From Aureimonas pseudogalii (GTDB taxonomy: Bacteria > Pseudomonadota > Alphaproteobacteria > Rhizobiales > Rhizobiaceae), in assembly GCF_014196835.1 (NCBI RefSeq), contig NZ_JACIEK010000002.1:62001-126000 (forward strand): a stretch of 64,000 nt of DNA. Direction: 5' to 3'. Shown here piece by piece: positions 48,537 through 57,167 of the stretch (position 1 is the stretch's first letter; each line of letters begins with the position of its first letter). The translations under genes were made by a program, and so were the position numbers. The notes beneath the pieces are model-generated. The model did no database searches. It saw only the letters and a list, made by a program, of their open reading frames with translations, and had not been told where the DNA came from.

Positions 48537-49304
48537 TCAGACCGCGCTCGTCATGCCGCCGTCGACATAGAGGATCTGCCCGGTGACGAAACTCGCGGCG
48601 TCGGAGGCGAGAAAGACCGCTGCGCCCGCCAGCTCCTCGACATCGCCCCAGCGACCCATCGGCGTTCGCTTCGTCAGCCAGCCCGAGAATTCGGGGTCCT
48701 CGACGAGCGCCTCGTTGAGCTCCGTGCGGAAGTAGCCCGGCGCGATCCCGTTGACGCGGATGCCCTTCGGCCCGAGCTCGGCCGCGAGCCCTCGGGTCAT
48801 CATCTTCAGCCCGCCCTTGGAAGCCGTGTAGGGCACGATCGTCGGCCGCCCGAGCTCGCTCATCACCGAACAGACGTTGACGATCGCGCCCCGGGCGCGC
48901 GGCACCATGTGGCGGATCACCGGCTGGGACACGTAGAAGGCGCTCATCAGGTTGGTTTCCATCACCTGCCGCAGCGCCGCCAGCGGAAACGTCTCGATGG
49001 GCGCACGCTGCTGCATCCCGGCGTTGTTCACCAGGATGTCGATCGGACCCATCTCGGCTTCGATGCGGTCGATCTCGCGCGCGGCCGCCCCCGGATCGGT
49101 CACGTCGAAGACCGCCGCCCGCGCCTCGATGCCGAGTTCGGCGAGTTCGGCGGCGGCGGCCGCCGTCTGCGCGGCGCCGCGTCCGTTGACCACGACGCGC
49201 GCCCCCGCCTTTCCGAGGCCGAGGGCCAGCGCTCGACCGATGCCCCGGTTCGAACCGGTCACCAGAGCGATGCGGCCGCCGAGGTCGAAGGGATTGGGAA
49301 CCAT
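48537..49304 (-). CDS. Short-chain dehydrogenase/reductase, gluconate 5-dehydrogenase-like
   Basis: This is a 255-residue NAD(P)H-dependent classical SDR. Seen: the dinucleotide motif [62 protein letters not shown] with catalytic Ser/Tyr/Lys (YTASK), and an ending with GQILYVDGGMTSAV. The N-terminal FDLGGRIALVTGSNRGIG resembles gluconate 5-dehydrogenases (Ga5DH/IdnO), so sugar-acid metabolism is likely but not proven. The gluconokinase gene at 10.5 kb would be functionally related. The start at 49304 follows an AGGAG site. Confidence 0.9.
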   Translation of the reverse strand: MVPNPFDLGGRIALVTGSNRGIGRALALGLGKAGARVVVNGRGAAQTAAAAAELAELGIEARAAVFDVTDPGAAAREIDRIEAEMGPIDILVNNAGMQQRAPIETFPLAALRQVMETNLMSAFYVSQPVIRHMVPRARGAIVNVCSVMSELGRPTIVPYTASKGGLKMMTRGLAAELGPKGIRVNGIAPGYFRTELNEALVEDPEFSGWLTKRTPMGRWGDVEELAGAAVFLASDAASFVTGQILYVDGGMTSAV

Positions 49305-49501
49305 CGTCTCACGCTCCTGCAAGGCGGCCCTCGGCGGTGAAGGACACCGCGGTCGCGAGCGCCTCGTGGAGGCGGAACGCGCCTCGAACTCCTTAGTCGT
49401 GATCGCCGGCATGTGCAAAGCCACCTCCGTGCCCCAGCCGACGCAGACGAGAATGCCGCGCACACGAAGGAGGATCCGCGGCGCACGCCATCCGGAGCGC
49501 C

Positions 49502-50611
49502 TCAGCTCCCGCTTCGAACGTCGGCGCCGCCGAAGACGATCTGGTTGCGGACCGCCGGCTTGAACAGCCCGTAGAGGAAGCCTTCCGACCCGCCGCTCGC
49601 CTCTTCCAGCATCGCCGCGTGCTCCGGTGCGAGGGTCACGTCGAGGGCGCCGACATTGTCGTCGACCTGCTCGGGGCGGCTGACGCCCATCAGCGTCGAG
49701 GCGACGCCGGGACGACCGACCACCCAGGCGAGTGCGATGCGGGCCGCGGACTCCCCGGCCTCCACGGCGACGCGCTTCAGGACCTCGACGATCCGCCAGT
49801 TGCGCTCGGTGAAGAGGCTGTCGCCGAACGGGTTGTCACCGTCGAGGCGCTTGTCGCCGTCGGCCCGGGCCTCGCTCGTCGCGCCGCCCTGGTTGGGCAC
49901 GCCGCCTCGGCGCGCGCCGCCGGCCTCGACCGAGGCCCGGTCGTATTTTCCGGTGAGGAGGCCATAGGCGAGGGGGCTCCAAGGAACGAGGCCGAGGCCC
50001 GCCGAACGGGCGAGCGGCAGGTGCTCGGCTTCGACGCCGCGCTCCACCAGCGAATAGAAGTATTGAAGGCCGACCGGGGCGGGCAGCCCGCGCAGCCGGG
50101 TGATGGTGGCGACCTCGGCGGCATACCAGGCGGGGGTGTTCGAGAGCCCCCAGTAGCGGATCTTGCCGGACCGCACGAGGCCGGCCATGGTCTCCACCAT
50201 CTCCTCGGCCGGGGTGATCCCGTCCCAGACGTGGAGCCAGTAGAGATCGACGAAGTCCGTCCGCAGGCGCTTCAGCGACGCTTCGACGGAGGCGTGCAGA
50301 TGCCGCGAGCCGTTGCCGCCCGCGTGGGAGCCGCGGCCGGTGGAGAAGCCCGACTTCGTCGCGATCACCATCCGGTCGCGAAGGCCTTCTTCTGCGACGA
50401 ACCGGCCGACCATCTCCTCCGAATGCCCGCCCGCATAGACGTCGGCGGTATCGACGAAATTGCCGCCGAGCTCGACGTAGCGGCGCAAGACGGCCCGGCT
50501 GGCGTCGTCGTCCATGCCCCAGCGGGGCGTGCCGAAGGTCATCGTGCCGAGCGCCAGCGGACTGACGAGCAGGCCGGAGCGGCCGAGGGGGCGATAGGTC
50601 TGGAGGTTCAT
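49502..50611 (-). CDS. Aldo/keto reductase
   Basis: This is a 369-residue NADPH-dependent (beta/alpha)8 oxidoreductase. Seen: the start RPLGRSGLLVSPLALGTMTFG, the catalytic tetrad parts NFVDTADVYAGGHSEEMVG (Asp, Tyr), VIATKSGF (Lys) and DLYWLHVWD (His), and YWGLSNTPAW. An insertion of about 35 Gly/Ala/Asp-rich residues follows TGKYDRASV. The start at 50611 gives the conserved N-terminus. It is divergent from the LysR-type gene 110 bases away, which probably regulates it. No substrate can be named. Confidence 0.92.
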   Translation of the reverse strand: MNLQTYRPLGRSGLLVSPLALGTMTFGTPRWGMDDDASRAVLRRYVELGGNFVDTADVYAGGHSEEMVGRFVAEEGLRDRMVIATKSGFSTGRGSHAGGNGSRHLHASVEASLKRLRTDFVDLYWLHVWDGITPAEEMVETMAGLVRSGKIRYWGLSNTPAWYAAEVATITRLRGLPAPVGLQYFYSLVERGVEAEHLPLARSAGLGLVPWSPLAYGLLTGKYDRASVEAGGARRGGVPNQGGATSEARADGDKRLDGDNPFGDSLFTERNWRIVEVLKRVAVEAGESAARIALAWVVGRPGVASTLMGVSRPEQVDDNVGALDVTLAPEHAAMLEEASGGSEGFLYGLFKPAVRNQIVFGGADVRSGS

Positions 50612-50721
50612 GGCTGCAGGCTCCGTTCGGGATCGGCGGGGATCGAACCCCGAAGATGGACCGGACACCGGCGTTCGATCAGGTCATGATCGGCGCATGG
50701 GTTGCTGAAGGAGATTCACGA

Positions 50722-51657
50722 ATGGATCGAGACCTCTGGTCCGGCCTCGCCGTCTTCGCCGAGATCGTGGAGGCGGCCAGCTTCGCGAAGGCGGCGGCGC
50801 GGATGGGCCTCTCGCCCTCCGCGCTCAGCCACGCGATGCGCGCCCTCGAGGCCAGGGTCGGCATCCGCCTCCTCGACCGGACGACGCGCTCGCTCGCCCC
50901 GACGCAAGCCGGCGAGGCTCTCCTCGCGCAGCTGCGTCCCGCGATGGCGTCCGTCGAGGGGGCCCTCGGCGCGCTCGACGCCGGGCGTGCGCGTCCCGCG
51001 GGACGCATCCGGGTCAACGCCCACCGCATGGCGGCCGTCCATGTCGTGCTGCCGCGGCTGGCGGGCTTCGCCGAGCGCTGCCCCGAGGTCGCGGTCGAAC
51101 TCGTGGTCGACGACGGGCTCGTGGACATCGTCACCGAACGCTTCGACTGCGGCGTGCGCCACGAGGGCCAGCTCCAGCGCGACATGATCTCGGTGCGCAT
51201 CAGTCCTCCCGTGCCGCTCGTGTTCGTCGCCGCCCCCGCCTATCTCGCCTCGCGCGCCGCCCCGCAGGCGCCGGACGAGCTGAGCCGGCACCGCTGCATC
51301 TGCTACCGCTACACTTCGGCGGGAACGATGCATGTCTGGGAGTTCGTCTCGGGCGAGCGGATCGTCCAGCAGCCCGTTCCCGGCTCGTTCGTGACCAACG
51401 ACGTCGACGTCATGCGGGACGCCGCCGTCGGCGGCGTGGGCGTCGCCTGCCTGCCCGCACCCCATGTCGAGGCGCAGCTGAACTCCGGGGTGCTGGTCGA
51501 GATCTTGCGGGGCTCGGCGCCGGTCCTGCCGCCCAACCACCTCTACTATCCCCATCGGCGCCAGCCAAGCGCCGCGTTCCAGGCGTTCCTCGAGGCGATG
51601 CGGAGCCCCGCCGGGACCGCCCTCGCCTCTGCCGGGAATGGCGAGCGGGCCCTATGA
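50722..51657 (+). CDS. LysR-family transcription regulator
   Basis: This is a 311-residue regulator. Seen: the N-terminal winged helix-turn-helix FAEIVEAASFAKAAARMGLSPSALSHAMRALEARVGIRLLDRTTRSLAPTQAGE, split here as residues about 9-62, then a periplasmic-binding-like effector domain (90-295). It starts after a clear GAAGGAGA ribosome-binding site. It is divergent from the aldo/keto reductase gene with 110 bases between, which is the usual arrangement for a regulator and its target. The effector is unknown. Confidence 0.93.
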   Translation: MDRDLWSGLAVFAEIVEAASFAKAAARMGLSPSALSHAMRALEARVGIRLLDRTTRSLAPTQAGEALLAQLRPAMASVEGALGALDAGRARPAGRIRVNAHRMAAVHVVLPRLAGFAERCPEVAVELVVDDGLVDIVTERFDCGVRHEGQLQRDMISVRISPPVPLVFVAAPAYLASRAAPQAPDELSRHRCICYRYTSAGTMHVWEFVSGERIVQQPVPGSFVTNDVDVMRDAAVGGVGVACLPAPHVEAQLNSGVLVEILRGSAPVLPPNHLYYPHRRQPSAAFQAFLEAMRSPAGTALASAGNGERAL

Positions 51658-51775
51658 GCGATGGGCGTTTCGAGGGGCGAGGAGATCGTCATCGACGAGC
51701 CGCCTCGGCCCGCACGCGGCGCCCGAGACGTTTCAGGTCGCGCAACGCGGCGGCTCCTCGCTCCGAGGACGAGCG

Positions 51776-52183
51776 TCAGCCGGCGACGATCTCGACATGG
51801 CTCGCGTGCACCCAGCCCGAGCGGCAGGGGCCGCGATAGGCTCTGCGCTCGGCCTGCGGCGAGCCCGTGCCGCAGTCGGTGTCCGATCCCTCCGGCGCAT
51901 AGACGACGCCGAGCCAGCGGCCGCGCTCGTCGCAGACCGTCACGAGGCGCTGCGGCCCGAGACGGTCCAGCTCGGCGTGTCCGGAGCCCGGCCCGGCGCG
52001 CACCGCGAGGACGTTGTCGCCGGCGGGATCGAGCCCGACCACCTGCCCGAGGCTCAGGCAGGCGTCGAGATCGCTCTCGCCGCCGACGAGGACGGGGGTC
52101 GCGTCCCCTCCTCGAGCCGACAGGGGCGAGAGGAGAACCACCAGCACCGCGAGCGATGCTCGGGAAGGGCATGTCCGGATCAT
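51776..52183 (-). CDS. Secreted bacterial SH3-like domain protein
   Basis: This is a 135-residue exported protein. Seen: a signal peptide MIRTCPSRASLAVLVVLLSPL..ARGG, then LSLGQVVGLDPAGDNVLAVRAGPGSGHAELDRLG, a typical SH3b pattern, LVTVCDERGRWLGVVYAPEG and a cysteine-containing C-terminal ...RGPCRSGWVHASHVEIVAG. Four cysteines could form two disulfides. It may bind cell-wall or surface components. The start at 52183 is chosen because the signal peptide begins there. It converges on the LysR gene. Confidence 0.82.
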   Translation of the reverse strand: MIRTCPSRASLAVLVVLLSPLSARGGDATPVLVGGESDLDACLSLGQVVGLDPAGDNVLAVRAGPGSGHAELDRLGPQRLVTVCDERGRWLGVVYAPEGSDTDCGTGSPQAERRAYRGPCRSGWVHASHVEIVAG

Positions 52184-52684
52184 CGTCAGGTCTCGTCGCT
52201 CGGGGGTGAAACGGAAGGGCGTCGGACGCGGCCGACGGCGTCGACCCGCAGCGTTGCTGCCGGCGATCGCCGATGCCGGTCGCGGCGCCGCCGCGAACGG
52301 CCGGAAGATGCGGTCCGTCGCGATCGAACGCGGGTTCGGCCGAGGCTGCCGCGATCGAGACGAAAGGGGGTCGCGCAGGCCACGACCCGCGCCGGCGAAC
52401 GCCGCGACGCCCATGCCTGCTCCTCCCGTCTCCCGCTCGAACCGGACGCTCACGTTCCGCATCTCCCGACGATCTCACGGGGCGGGACGGCGCCGCAAGG
52501 TCATGGGTTCGGCACCGCGCTCCGCTCGCCCCGGTCGCCGGGCCGGCCCGTCGGCCTCCTTGCCTCGAAGATCGTCCCTTGAGCCGGCGTTGCGGGTATG
52601 CCACCCCGGCAGGAGGACGGCCCCCCGCGCCAACGATCCGCATCGTCGTCGCGGTCTCGCCGGGCATCTCGAAGGATGACGACG
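52184..52684. other. Gene-free stretch between the SH3 gene and the channel gene
   Basis: About 500 bases between two divergent genes. The reading frames through it are open, but they give compositions rich in Arg, Ser and Pro typical of random high-G+C DNA. No promoter, repeat or RNA was recognised. Confidence 0.5.
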
Positions 52685-53575
52685 ATGGCAAGCAGGCCGG
52701 ACGACCTTCCCGACGATCGCCCGTCCGGCGACCCCGAGCGGGACGCGGTCCCGATCGGCACCGTTCTCAGCGGGCGCCGTCGCGAGGGCCGCGCTCCCGC
52801 CGTTCCCGGCCGCGCCGCCTGGCGCAATCGTCTGCGCGGGCTCTATGTCGGCACCGGGGGGACGGCGACCCGCTTCCAGCGGTCCGTCGCGATCGTGGAT
52901 CTCCTCATCATCGCCTTCTTCGTCGCCAGTCCGGTGATCCAGGGTTGGCGCGGCTTTCTCTGGATCGACTATTCGATCGCCGTGCTTCTGGCGCTCGACC
53001 TCGGGGCCCGCGCCCTCGCCGCGAGGCGCCTGTCGAAATGGGCGCTGCGCCCGGTCGTCTGGGTCGATTTCGTGGTGCTCGCCACGTTGCTCGCCCCCGC
53101 CTGGATGGTCAATCTCGGCTTCCTGCGGATCCTGCGGCTCTGGACGCTCTCGCAGAACGACTTCTTCTGGCGCTTCCTGCGCCGGCACGGCCGCCAGGAC
53201 TGGGAGGACGCCGCCCGGGCGATCGTCAACCTCGTCACCTGCCTCTTCGTCATCACCGGGTTCGTCTACATCGCGTTCGCGGGCGCGGGGTCCGGCATCG
53301 AGAACTGGATCGATGCCCTCTATTTCACCGTCGCGGCGGTCACCACGACCGGCTTCGGCGACGTGACGCTGCCGGGCACGCTCGGCAAGCTGACGTCGAT
53401 CGTGACGATGATCGTCGGCATCTCGCTGTTCGTGCGTCTGGCGCAGGCCCTGTTCCGGCCCTTCAAGGTGTCGTTCCGCTGCCCGCGCTGCGCGCTGATG
53501 CGGCACGAGCCGGACGCCGTGCATTGCAAGGCCTGCGGCCATGTCCTCGCCATTCCCGACGACGGCGGAAACTAA
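52685..53575 (+). CDS. Ion-channel family (potassium-channel-like) protein with C-terminal zinc ribbon
   Basis: This is a 296-residue membrane protein. Seen: four hydrophobic helices (about 68-87, 92-112, 124-145, 180-202), then the pore loop ALYFTVAAVTTTGFGDVTLPG with selectivity-filter-like TTTGFGD (220-226), and the last helix KLTSIVTMIVGISLFVRLAQALF. The C-terminal end has four cysteines in CPRC...CKAC (266, 269, 281, 284), a zinc-ribbon-like motif. The start at 52685 follows GAAGGA; the frame is open further. It resembles voltage-gated-type potassium channels with an unusual cytosolic tail. Confidence 0.85.
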   Translation: MASRPDDLPDDRPSGDPERDAVPIGTVLSGRRREGRAPAVPGRAAWRNRLRGLYVGTGGTATRFQRSVAIVDLLIIAFFVASPVIQGWRGFLWIDYSIAVLLALDLGARALAARRLSKWALRPVVWVDFVVLATLLAPAWMVNLGFLRILRLWTLSQNDFFWRFLRRHGRQDWEDAARAIVNLVTCLFVITGFVYIAFAGAGSGIENWIDALYFTVAAVTTTGFGDVTLPGTLGKLTSIVTMIVGISLFVRLAQALFRPFKVSFRCPRCALMRHEPDAVHCKACGHVLAIPDDGGN

Positions 53576-53610
53576 GAGGGGGGCGCGCCGCGCCCATCGG
53601 GTGGGCCGAC

Positions 53611-53640
53611 ACGAAAAGGGCCGGCGTCGCCGCCGGCCCT
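53611..53640 (-). terminator. Rho-independent terminator of the porin gene
   Basis: Perfect 10-base arms AGGGCCGGCG / CGCCGGCCCT (53617-53626, 53631-53640) with a four-base loop, followed on the minus strand by TTTTCG. It lies 24 bases after the porin stop. Confidence 0.82.
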
Positions 53641-53664
53641 CGATTTCCGAACGATCGCTTCGGC

Positions 53665-54927
53665 TCAGAAGTCGCGCTGGAAGCGCAGGAAGCCGGCGAA
53701 CTGGTCGGTCTCGCCGAGCTGGTCGAAATCGACGTTCTTGTAGTTGACCTCGAGCAGCGAGGCGAAGTTGTCGGTGATCTGGTAGCCGAGATTGACGACG
53801 CCGGCGTAGTAGTCGCCCTTCGAGGCGACATAGGCCGCGCCGCCGGTGGGCAGGCTGGTGAGGAAGGCGGTGTCGAAGGTCTCGCCGTACTGGCCGGCCA
53901 CGGCGAAGCCGAACTTGCCGATCGCCTGCGCATAGCCGGCGCCCGCCGCCCATTCGAGGAAGATCGGCAGGGAGCCGGGGGTCGGGTTGAGGATGGTGGA
54001 GTTGTTTTCCGACAGCGAGGCCACCGTGGCGAGGCCCGGGATCGCGGCGTAGACGGTGGGGTCGAAGGCGTAGTGACCCTCGAACTTCAGCGTCGAGTCG
54101 GCAAACAGCAGGTCCTTCAGCGACAGGCCGGCCTTCAGCGCGAAGGCGTCGTTGTCGCCGTCGTCGAGGAGAAGCGGCGAGCCCGGCAGGATCACCGGAT
54201 AGAACGTGTTGCCGCCGATCTCGATCGCGTCGAGCCCGAAGGCGCTGTTCACGTCCTCGTCGTTGAAGGTCTCGTCGTAGACGGCCGAGACGAAGGCGGC
54301 GCCGAAGGCCCCGGAATAGACCAGCTTGCCGTGCACGTCGGGCACGGCGTCGCCGGTGGCGTCGTCCTCGATCCCGAGCGTCGCCGAGAAGCCGTTGGCG
54401 GCGAAGGTGTAGGAGGCCTGGTTGGTGTTGAAGTCGCCGACCACGAGGTCGGTGTCGGTGAGGAGGCCGTCCTCGATGCCGCCGATGTCGGACGACCACA
54501 TGGAATCGCGATAGCCGACGAGCAGCCCGCCGAGCTGGGCGAAGGCCTGGTCGATCTCGACCTCGTTGTCGGCGCCCGAGGTGTTGGTGGTCTGCAGGCG
54601 GGCGAAGGCGCGCAGCGTGCCGAACTCGGTCTCCTCGCGCGCGTCGAGGTTAAGGCGCACGCGGTAGCTCGAGCCCGCCTGGTAGTCGTCGCCCTCGAGA
54701 TTGACGGCGGGATCGCCGGCGAAGGTCGTGTCGTAGCGAATGTAGCCGCCGATCGACAAGCAGGTCTCGGTGCCCGGAATGTAGTAGAAGCCCTTGCCGT
54801 AGACGTCGCAGACGCGGACGTAGTCCATCGGCTCGGGTTCGGCCATCACCACGGCATCGGCGGCGCGTGCGCCGCTCCACGATGCCAGAACCGCGGCGGA
54901 CGCGAGAAGAAGTCGTCTCCGGACCAT
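53665..54927 (-). CDS. Outer-membrane porin, Porin_2 (Omp2-like) family
   Basis: This is a 420-residue trimeric general porin of the rhizobial type. Seen: a signal peptide MVRRRLLLASAAVLASWSGARA, then YVRVCDVYGKGFYYIPGTETCLSIGGYIRYD, the Porin_2 N-terminal hallmark with two cysteines (VCDxYGxGFYYIPGTxTCL), repeated amphipathic beta-strands, an acidic loop region (about 205-270), and a terminal aromatic residue (RFQRDF) as required for outer-membrane insertion. A good terminator follows. It lies opposite the ion-channel gene. It is a strong marker of a Hyphomicrobiales host. Confidence 0.95.
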   Translation of the reverse strand: MVRRRLLLASAAVLASWSGARAADAVVMAEPEPMDYVRVCDVYGKGFYYIPGTETCLSIGGYIRYDTTFAGDPAVNLEGDDYQAGSSYRVRLNLDAREETEFGTLRAFARLQTTNTSGADNEVEIDQAFAQLGGLLVGYRDSMWSSDIGGIEDGLLTDTDLVVGDFNTNQASYTFAANGFSATLGIEDDATGDAVPDVHGKLVYSGAFGAAFVSAVYDETFNDEDVNSAFGLDAIEIGGNTFYPVILPGSPLLLDDGDNDAFALKAGLSLKDLLFADSTLKFEGHYAFDPTVYAAIPGLATVASLSENNSTILNPTPGSLPIFLEWAAGAGYAQAIGKFGFAVAGQYGETFDTAFLTSLPTGGAAYVASKGDYYAGVVNLGYQITDNFASLLEVNYKNVDFDQLGETDQFAGFLRFQRDF

Positions 54928-54968
54928 GCGCGAATATTCCCCCGTCTCGCATTTGATCTTCGTTCCTT

Positions 54969-54997
54969 ATGAAACCCGCGATCGACGACGCTCGCAA
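54969..54997 (-). promoter_or_regulatory. Possible promoter of the porin gene
   Basis: On the minus strand, TTGCGA (54997-54992), a 17-base spacer and TTTCAT (54974-54969). It lies about 40 bases before the porin start codon. Both hexamers are imperfect. Confidence 0.3.
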
Positions 54998-55171
54998 CCT
55001 GGAAACGGACCGACGAGGCACTCCGCGCGTCGCTGTTGCATCGTGGTCACGATGGACCGCCGCCCGGGGGGCGGCGGCGCCGCGCCGGCGCGCGAGGCGG
55101 GAAACCGGCGTTTCGCGATGGACCGGGAGGGGCTGCGACGCGGGTGCGCGATGCCGGCATCGCACGGGGTC

Positions 55172-55534
55172 TCAGTCGAGGAAACGCGTGCTGTCGCGGG
55201 CACCGGCCGGGTTCGCCGGGCCTGGAACGGCGGGTGCCGGAGGGTCGAGGAGGGTGGCATCGAGGGTGGCGGGGGCGAGCGGAACGAGGATGGCGGCGGC
55301 CGGGTCGCCGGCATCGGGCGCCTCGCCGGCCTCGATGCGCCTCTGGCGCATCTGCTCGGCCATCCAGCCTCGAACCCATTCGAGATTCTGCCCCGACCCG
55401 AAGGGAAACCGGCAGGCGGCAGTGGGAAGGTTCGTCCGGAAGGCCTCCGCCCCCGCCTGCTGCACCGACTTCATCGCGAAGGGCGCCTTCGCCTCGGCGA
55501 GCGGAACCGGCGAGAGCGGGGGGAGGATGGCCAT
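55172..55534 (-). CDS. Small protein with ribosome-modulation-factor-like motif
   Basis: This is a 120-residue protein of unknown role. Seen: AGAEAFRTNLPTAACRFPFGSGQNLEWVRGWMAEQMRQ (residues 27-64), which resembles the RMF/CrpP pattern (a small-residue helix, Cys-x-x-P-x, then W-x-x-G-W), with Cys41, Pro44 region, Trp53 and Gly56-Trp57. RMF proteins dimerise ribosomes in stationary phase. The C-terminal part is Pro/Ala-rich. The start at 55534 (MAILPPLSP) is one of several possible; the frame is open to 55867. Confidence 0.45.
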   Translation of the reverse strand: MAILPPLSPVPLAEAKAPFAMKSVQQAGAEAFRTNLPTAACRFPFGSGQNLEWVRGWMAEQMRQRRIEAGEAPDAGDPAAAILVPLAPATLDATLLDPPAPAVPGPANPAGARDSTRFLD

Positions 55535-56042
55535 CGGTTCGGTTCCTTGGAACGAAGAGCGATCGGGGAGCGATCGCTCGGAGATGGGCGTGCATGTCGG
55601 CGGCCTGGGCGTGCGCGGGCCATGCACGACCGCAGGGCTTGAGAGCGCCGGCCGGCTTCGGACGATCTCGCCGCCTCGGTGAAGGACCGGTCCGGCAGAC
55701 GCGGCGGTGGCGCAGCGAAGGGGCGAGACGGCGCAAGGGCTAAGACGGGGGCAGGGGCAAGACGGGGCTCGGACTCGCCGCCCTGTTATGCGCCGTTTCT
55801 CATGCATTGCAATGAATTCGGTCTGCATGCGAAAAGTCGTTGTCTCGATCATCGGCAAGAAAATCAATACCGCTCGCGAACGAAGCCGACGTCAAAAAAT
55901 AAAACGGCCTTCCGAAAAGCCGAGATGCTTATTTTTCCGTGAACGGCTTCTAGATAAGAGGGCGAGGCGCCGAGATCTTTGCCGGGTCCGTCGTGGGCGC
56001 AGCCCGCGGCCGTCACCGGCGGGCGGCCTCGGGAGACGCGCG
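55535..56042. other. Gene-free stretch with an AT-rich inverted element
   Basis: No clear gene between the RMF-like gene and the small gene at 56043. An AT-rich patch at about 55890-55940 contains AAAAAATAA (55894-55902) facing TTATTTTT (55929-55936) and an inner CGGC...GCCG pair, unlike the surrounding DNA. It could be a promoter or a terminator-like structure. Confidence 0.4.
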
Positions 56043-56261
56043 ATGTTCGGCTATCAGGGCGGCGAAAGCACCGAGACCGTCGCGCGCAAGCGCGGCTCCA
56101 TGAAGGGCGCGCAGGCGCGCTGGCCGTTCATGACCCGCTACGACCTCACCACGATCCACAACGAGGCGCAGCTCACCACCCTGGTGCGCGACCGGCTGGG
56201 GCTCTCGCGGCCGGCCGCCGACGCCGAGGTCGCCCTCTGGCTCGACGGCAAGTCCTTCTAG
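56043..56261 (+). CDS. Small conserved-looking protein of unknown function (72 residues)
   Basis: Seen: MFGYQGGESTETVARKRGSMKG at the start, WPFMTRYDLTTIHNEAQLTTLVRDRLGL, and DAEVALWLDGKSF at the end, so it has defined composition unlike random frames. No signal peptide, membrane segment or known motif. The codon choice is like that of the neighbours. It is followed by two more small genes on the same strand. No family was recognised. Confidence 0.55.
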   Translation: MFGYQGGESTETVARKRGSMKGAQARWPFMTRYDLTTIHNEAQLTTLVRDRLGLSRPAADAEVALWLDGKSF

Positions 56262-56419
56262 GCCGGACGCGCGAACCCGGCATTTTCCGCGGGTTCGCGT
56301 GTCGGTTCGCCCGCCGCGGGCGGTCGGCGGGCGGGAGCCCACGGCAAGCCGCCATGCTCCGCCGCGCCGACCATCGCGGCGTTCGTCTTGCCCGTTCCTC
56401 CCGACCCGAAGGCGCCGCC

Positions 56420-56641
56420 ATGATCCGAAGCCGCCCACCCCATGCCCTGCGCGAGCCGTTGCGGCTCGTTCGCTCGATCCCCGACGCCGCGCTCGCGCGC
56501 CTGCCGGCCGCGTCCGAAGCGGTCCGCCAGGCCGCCGAGCGGCGGCTGCGGCGGGTCCGCATGGCGCTCGAAGACAGCGTCGCCGCCATCCGCCTTCCCC
56601 GTCGCGTTTCGGGGCCCGTGCCCGAAAGGATTCTCCCATGA
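56420..56641 (+). CDS. Small basic protein of unknown function (73 residues)
   Basis: Seen: ALREPLRLVRSIPDAALARLPAASEAVRQAAERRLRRVRMALEDSVAAIRL, a strongly basic amphipathic helix. Its stop overlaps the start of the next gene (ATGA), which supports it being translated. An AAGGCG-like site precedes the ATG. No family was recognised. It may be DNA- or RNA-binding by charge, but nothing more can be said. Confidence 0.45.
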   Translation: MIRSRPPHALREPLRLVRSIPDAALARLPAASEAVRQAAERRLRRVRMALEDSVAAIRLPRRVSGPVPERILP

Positions 56642-56967
56642 CCGACAGCGCTTCCACGACAGCCGACGTTTCCGAGACCGCCAGCATTTCGACGACCGAC
56701 GTCGTTTCCAAGGTGATCGACTACGATCTCCCGGCCGACGTGTTCTGGACCACCAGCGCCCGGCGCATCACGCCGAAGGGCAACATGCGCTTTCGCTCGT
56801 TCCCGTCGCTGAGCAAGGCGCTGGTCTTTCTCGCCGACCGCACCGAGCCGCGCTACCGCTGCGCCATCGACATGACGGACGCGCGCTTCGAAGGGCAGGA
56901 GATCGAGCAGCTGCTCGAGCGCATGACGCCTCGCGCCGCCGAGGCCGGCGCCCTGCGCGCGAGCTGA
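56638..56967 (+). CDS. Small protein of unknown function (109 residues)
   Basis: Seen: a Ser/Thr/Asp-rich N-terminus, then VIDYDLPADVFWTTSARRITPKGNMRFRSFPSLSKALVFLADRTEPRYRCAIDMTDARFEGQEIEQLLERM, described here in short form: a compact mixed alpha/beta segment with a clear protein-like hydrophobic pattern. An AAAGGA ribosome-binding site lies nine bases before the ATG. It is coupled by overlap to the preceding small gene. No family was recognised. Confidence 0.55.
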   Translation: MTDSASTTADVSETASISTTDVVSKVIDYDLPADVFWTTSARRITPKGNMRFRSFPSLSKALVFLADRTEPRYRCAIDMTDARFEGQEIEQLLERMTPRAAEAGALRAS

Positions 56968-57167
56968 GGCGCGCCGCCGGCGGCGAGGACGCAGGGCGTC
57001 TCCGCTCGGGGTGGAGAGCCCGTTCGGGGGTGAGTGCCGGGTCGTGACGCCGACGAAGGGCCCGTGCGGAGACGGACGCCGCTTGTGTGTTCGCCGACTG
57101 CCGGTCGCGCAGGGGTTCGTGTCGTGAAACCCCGACGTTCGATCCGCCGACGAGCGGAGGAAACGGG

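Noticed and set aside
55535-55867. Longer start for the RMF-like gene (frame open to 55867)
   Set aside because: The added part has mixed composition and crosses the AT-rich patch; no ribosome-binding site was seen. It cannot be fully excluded.
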